This document shows, piece after piece, positions 16,845 to 20,849 of a DNA stretch of 20,849 nt. Under the pieces are notes generated by a model that did not search any database, was not told the DNA's origin, and saw nothing but the letters and a program-made list of their open reading frames with translations. Each line of letters starts with the position of its first letter. Positions within the stretch are counted from its first letter, which is position 1. Source of the stretch: Mikrocytos mackini (Eukaryota; Endomyxa; Ascetosporea; Mikrocytida; Mikrocytiidae); NCBI GenBank assembly GCA_030180075.1, contig JASNJN010000333.1, positions 1-20,849 on the forward strand. Direction: 5' to 3'. The position numbers and the translations under genes were made by a program.

Positions 16845-19450
16845 TTGTTTTAATTATGATTAGAAGCGTTGACATTTAAATTTTATATTTTAATGTAAAC
16901 CATTCAAACATCCATTTACATATAGTCACATTAGTTTGCTTAATTATTTATGAAATTAAATTATCATTTTATTCTATTCTTCACTAATTCATTATTTTAG
17001 TAAGTTACTTCCTAATCAATCCTAATTGATATACAAATAAATAATTTGGGACTTTTCCCAATTCCATCTTTTTAGCCTGATTATTTGATTTAAATAACCT
17101 ATACTCAATTTAAACATTACATATCTGGAATAAACTGTCAATTTCGTCGTGCTTTGTTTAAATCATTTGAACACATGGTTTGTTTGTATTATTGTTTAAA
17201 ATGTAAGTAGATCAACGTGTAAATCCCAGAAAAGCCTTTACTGTGTTAGAACAATTGAAATTTGTCTTTGATTACAACGTATGGTCTGTTTATTAAGATT
17301 AGCCGCCAATAAGTCTTTTACTGTCTATTTCTTGCTTTATATTCCTTATAGGCGTTGGAAGTCCTTGTATGTGTTGTTTTGTACTTATATAATTTCAAGT
17401 TTTAAATTTTTGGAAACCTCAAATGTCCTACATTGATCGGATGTGTCTTTAAACTTAATGTCATTTCATGGGCACTCTTTCTAATCGAACCGACATTTAG
17501 ACGCTGGATTGTTTTATCATTCCTAACTGATGCCTTCACAAACTTTTGTTTAGAGTTAATACGAGAATTGCTTTCTGATATGATATTATATGTTATATAT
17601 TTTAATCATACAACTTTATAATGCATTGGCCCTTGTGAATATCAGAAAAGGTTTAGCTTTGTGTAATTTGTACAATTTTGTCACGTTTCTTCAGATAATG
17701 ATCATTTTGGTCTAATATAATATAAATAATGTCAGAACTATATATTAAATTATATGAATATATCATTATTTCGATATATTTTGAATTTATATTTCATATT
17801 ATATAAAATGATAACATAACCCATATTGGGATAAGAAAGTCTTTATTCATATCATGACATCCTTAGAATACTTTTATGAACACTCAATAATATAAATAGA
17901 AAAGCTGTATTCTTTTATTTGTAAAATTTTTATAATATGGGATAAAATCATTATTTGGAATGTGATCAGAAATAACAAATCTTTTATTCTTAGTTTATAT
18001 GTTAATATTACAAACCAAGATATTATTCGAATATTATGTTTTCTGTATGATATTTTGTATTTTATAAAAATAAATACTTTAAAATTTAACAAAACCCACA
18101 TTCCAGAACAAGCTTATTCTACTATCCAAAAGAAGACAAAAACAAATGTTACAAACCCATGATCAACACCCTCTTCCATCTATCAAGAAGAACATGGACT
18201 CGGTGATGGATAAGATACAAGGTCCATTGGTAATTTTCTCTTATACACCGGATTAAGACAATGAGACATGATACAGCGTTTGAATATAACTTTCATCAAT
18301 ACTAAACACCCCACAGATTATATCAACTTGTTTTGAACTTCAACATGTACAGTAATTTCCCATGCAAAGAAATCCAATGAACAACTAAATTCAGAAGCAT
18401 AGATAATAATTTACTTTATACCCAAGTTATTAGAGTAAAGACATTTACGTGTCAAAATTGAGGACACAAAGATATGTTATACGTACATTACGTCGATGGA
18501 TGATTAGATAAGTTGCAACATTTGAAAGTCATAAATTAAACTCTAGTTACAACTCTCTTTGAATTCTACAACATATAAGGATTAACATGAAGAAATTTGT
18601 TCAAACCACATTTTCTATAATACCCCAAATACAAAGGCACGATATTGGCTTAAATTATACAACAGAAAGAATTAAAAAACAAAACAAAATAATTAAAATA
18701 TGAATGAAAGCCGTTGATTATTTAGACAAGGAATACTTTGGCAATTTAATCAATAAATTACGTAATCAGAAATATGTTGTGTAATAGTTATAATAAGTAA
18801 ATAATAAGTTAAAAAATATTAAACATAATGATTTTTTATTTAGTATTTTATGAAAAAAAATATATATTTATCTTGAATTTTATACAACTTGAATATTTTA
18901 ATAGCATTCTCGTTTTTAGGAAATTTTAAATTTGATTTATAATCATTCAAAAGAAAATATAAATTATTTATTGGTTTCAAATCATATTAAAGTTTTATAG
19001 TTTTCTAATTCTAATATGTTATGAAATTTGAGGATTATTTCTAAAACTAAATAGTCATAGTTCATAATCCCTAATAAACCAAATGATATCTATATTTTTG
19101 ATTTCTAATCCAATTGTCTCAAAAATACCAATGACGAGTATCGTTAGCATTTTTGTCTTCTTATCAAACTGCTGATAATACATTGTACTTTTAAACCTCC
19201 AATTGTTATCTTTAACATATTTCTATAATCTTAACTTTATTTGAGTCGGCTATTTTGGATTGCAGTTGCTGTTGTTAATATTTGTATAAAACTTTAGATT
19301 GTAATGACTGTTGTTACTAGTTGATATAGAGTTTAAGATTGCTGACATGTTTGCCAAGATATCTCAATTAAGAAAAGCAAATGTTAGAATATTCAAGATC
19401 TATGGGGAAATGTGGAACATTTCAATTGAAATAGCTCATCTCGATTGACC
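16845..19450. other. Non-coding right half of the MULE
   Basis: About 2.6 kb of AT-rich DNA between the transposase stop and the right terminal repeat. ORFs at 17433-17621, 17874-18101 and 17962-18162 are short, AT-driven and without domains. A slightly GC-richer patch at about 18160-18260 could be captured host sequence, but I recognise no gene in it on either strand. Confidence 0.4.
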
Positions 19451-19577
19451 TTTCACACACTATACATGTGTGTGTTGAAGTTGCTGATGGAGAATGTACT
19501 CTGACTGTGTGTATGTTCAAACCTTTCTCTGTTTTGAAGAACTGTGAACACTTTGTGCATTCAAAGAAATTTAACAT
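19422..19577 (-). CDS. 51-residue single-finger ORF in the MULE right end
   Basis: Because the terminal repeat includes the transposase start, the right end encodes the same first 42 residues on the minus strand (ATG 19577). These include the complete first C2H2 finger and the first Cys pair of the second, and are followed by nine unrelated residues (RSIEMSYFN) before the stop. It has the same upstream sequence as the transposase, so it may be transcribed inward. Expression and function are not shown; it could equally be a passive consequence of long terminal repeats. Confidence 0.4.
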   Translation of the reverse strand: MLNFFECTKCSQFFKTEKGLNIHTVRVHSPSATSTHTCIVCERSIEMSYFN

Positions 19578-19735
19578 TTTAAAAAAGAAAAAATTAAAAT
19601 ATATTCCTATCCGAAGTTTTAAACCCAAAAAGAGCCCTTACCTGATTTAACATATATACTTCTGACTATATATAAATTTTAAAACAAAAAAGACACTAAT
19701 TTTTAAAATGTTATTTCCTGTGGAATTTGTTAAGT
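19451..19735 (-). repeat. MULE right terminal inverted repeat
   Basis: Reverse complement of 14304-14588 over 285 bp, with one mismatch noticed. The match ends abruptly at 19451. Confidence 0.93.
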
Positions 19736-19744
19736 ATCTACAAG
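19736..19744. repeat. 9-bp target duplication of the MULE, right
   Basis: ATCTACAAG, identical to 14295-14303. Confidence 0.92.
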
Positions 19745-20200
19745 TGGGATGTCTTATTTGTCCATAAATGGGCTGTCAATATTTTTGAAATTAAAAATTT
19801 GAACACAAACACAAAATTGTAATTTTAGAACGATTCTATTATTTTAACACACCTTTTTATTTATGTTAGAGGCCTTATTTCTTTCTAAAAACACGATTAA
19901 AACGTTTTTCACGTGTTCTGGGGGGTCTTATTAATTTTTTGTAAATGATTTTTTTTCGAAGGGGGGACCCTTGTGGCCCCCTTCGAAAAAAAATTAGAAT
20001 TTCAATATTTTCACCCATTTTTCAAAAAACAAGCCCAAAATGACCCTTTAACCAAAATAAGACCAATAAAGCATGCAAACAACCCCCAAAATACTGTTTA
20101 CAACTTTCAAAAAACTCTAGTTTTTTTCAAAAAAGGTGTGTTCCTCTAAGATTTTGTTTTAGAACACCCGTCACAACCTTGATACATGTAAACAAATCAG
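19745..20200. repeat. AT-rich region with inverted repeats around a hairpin
   Basis: The short arms AACACACCTTTTT (about 19850) and AAAAAGGTGTGTT (about 20130) are inverted copies on either side of the 17-bp hairpin at 19949-19993. Together they may be the ends of a small non-autonomous element, but I see no clear target duplication and the spacing is asymmetric. No gene. Confidence 0.4.
19949..19993. repeat. 17-bp perfect hairpin
   Basis: TTTTTTTTCGAAGGGGG (19949-19965) pairs perfectly with 19977-19993 over an 11-base loop. Confidence 0.85.
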
Positions 20201-20226
20201 ATAAATTTTGCTATTTATAGACGTTT

Positions 20227-20308
20227 GCAAAACTATTCGTACGATATCGCAAAACTTTCGTACGATATTGCAAAACTTTCGTACGATATTGCAAAACTAT
20301 TCGTACGG
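20227..20308. repeat. Tandem array, four 21-22 bp units
   Basis: Units GCAAAACTATTCGTACGATATC, GCAAAACTTTCGTACGATATT (twice) and a partial GCAAAACTATTCGTACGG. Each holds the palindrome TCGTACGA or TCGTACG. The 63-codon ORF across it looks like chance. Confidence 0.9.
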
Positions 20309-20528
20309 AAAATCGAAGAAATTTTTTGTGAATAAATTTTTTTTATGTTATTTTTATTTTCAAAAAAATAGTTGCGAATGGTGTTTTAAAGTGTATTGAT
20401 AAAAATATGGGTATAATTTCCGAAGATAGACATGTAGTATTATTAGTTTTATATTTTGTAGGATTTTATATACAATATTTATTTCCAAAATTTAATATAT
20501 AAGGGGAATATTATATATTTTAATTAAA

Positions 20529-20849
20529 AATGGTACTAGAAACCAACAATACCCAACCGCCAACGAGGCAAAGTAACCAGCATGTGGCTAGTGATTCCGA
20601 TAGCGTTACCGTAAACTCACCCGTGGCATCGTAACCTACCACAGGGCCAGCACCCAATGCTCGACAACATCGTACTTATCGCAAGGTTCGGCCCCTCTAT
20701 CACTAACAAATTCTCTAATTTCTTAACGCTGTGGAGTCTTATGGTCAGATAGCCAGACGCCTGAGGAAATCTAAGAGTACCGTTGCAAGCGCCATAACTC
20801 GCAGTAGAACAAGTGGATTTAACGCGCAAGAAAGTATAGCACCGCAAAC
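20529..20849 (+). pseudogene. Degenerate Tc1/mariner-type transposase N-terminus
   Basis: GC-richer than its flank. One frame from 20725 reads AVESYGQIARRLRKSKSTVA followed by SAITRSRTSG, a good match to the helix-turn-helix at the start of Tc1/mariner-family transposases (SY-x-x-IA-x-x-L-x-x-SKSTV ... R-x-x-x-TG). Upstream in the same region the frame has several stops, including a 36-codon ORF from ATG 20529, so the gene is decayed. It runs off the window at 20849, and the catalytic part cannot be judged. The minus-strand ORF here (20617-20847) is probably a shadow. Confidence 0.5.

Larger units (their letters stand above)
14304..19735 (+). mobile_element. Complete Mutator-like element (MULE), 5.4 kb
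   Basis: Defined by 285-bp terminal inverted repeats, a perfect 9-bp target duplication and an internal MULE transposase. The two terminal repeats differ at one position that I noticed (TTTTTAGGTTT against TTTTTGGGTTT), so insertion was recent. The transposase occupies the left 2.5 kb; about 2.6 kb to the right of it carries no recognisable gene. Confidence 0.92.

Overview
The window looks like a stretch of an AT-rich, transposon-laden eukaryotic genome. A microsporidian with an expanded genome (Hamiltosporidium- or Nosema-like) is the best guess. The support is one compact, intronless, strongly shortened housekeeping gene (a VPS15-like pseudokinase), a eukaryotic-type tRNA with internal A and B boxes and Pol III T-runs, and Merlin, hAT, MULE and pogo-type DNA transposons with no retrovirus-like gene. 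The species is an inference; no search was run.

Layout. 1-2940: transposon debris. It holds two minus-strand Merlin/IS1595-type transposase remnants (about 190-737 and 2574-2938), a GC-richer unidentified repeat (about 1085-2335) split by a hAT-type MITE (1513-1874), and a lone pogo-like end (to 2482). 3303-3518: a degenerate minisatellite and a hairpin. 4098-6347 (minus): the VPS15-like gene, the only intact large gene. 6506-6578 (plus): tRNA-Arg(UCG), divergent from VPS15. 6580-7841: mostly empty AT-rich sequence with one possible 55-residue membrane ORF. 7844-8657: a pogo-like element with a hAT-type MITE inside.

8811-11590 is a nest. A BED-finger hAT transposase gene on the minus strand has been split by at least four non-autonomous hAT-type elements. 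Two more elements lie in the nest: one inside another element, one abutting the end of the readable gene. Each carries an 8-bp target-site duplication, and the gene reads on from one fragment to the next once insertions and small frame breaks are set aside. 12020-13040 has further GC-rich inverted-repeat patches, and 13251-13631 is another TAGGG-ended MITE.

14304-19735 is a complete MULE: 285-bp terminal inverted repeats (one mismatch seen), a perfect 9-bp target duplication, and a transposase reading frame of three C2H2 fingers, a GCM1/WRKY-like finger, the DDE core, a SWIM finger and a charged helical tail. Two frame breaks interrupt it. The terminal repeat runs into the coding sequence, so the far end carries a second copy of the first zinc finger as a 51-residue ORF. 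19745-20849: AT-rich sequence with a 17-bp hairpin, a 21-22 bp tandem array, and at the very edge a degenerate helix-turn-helix of a Tc1/mariner-type transposase.

The elements form a layered record. Old transposase genes (hAT, Merlin, mariner) are broken and serve as landing sites for MITEs, while the MULE is young by its near-identical ends. Only VPS15 and the tRNA look like host genes under selection.
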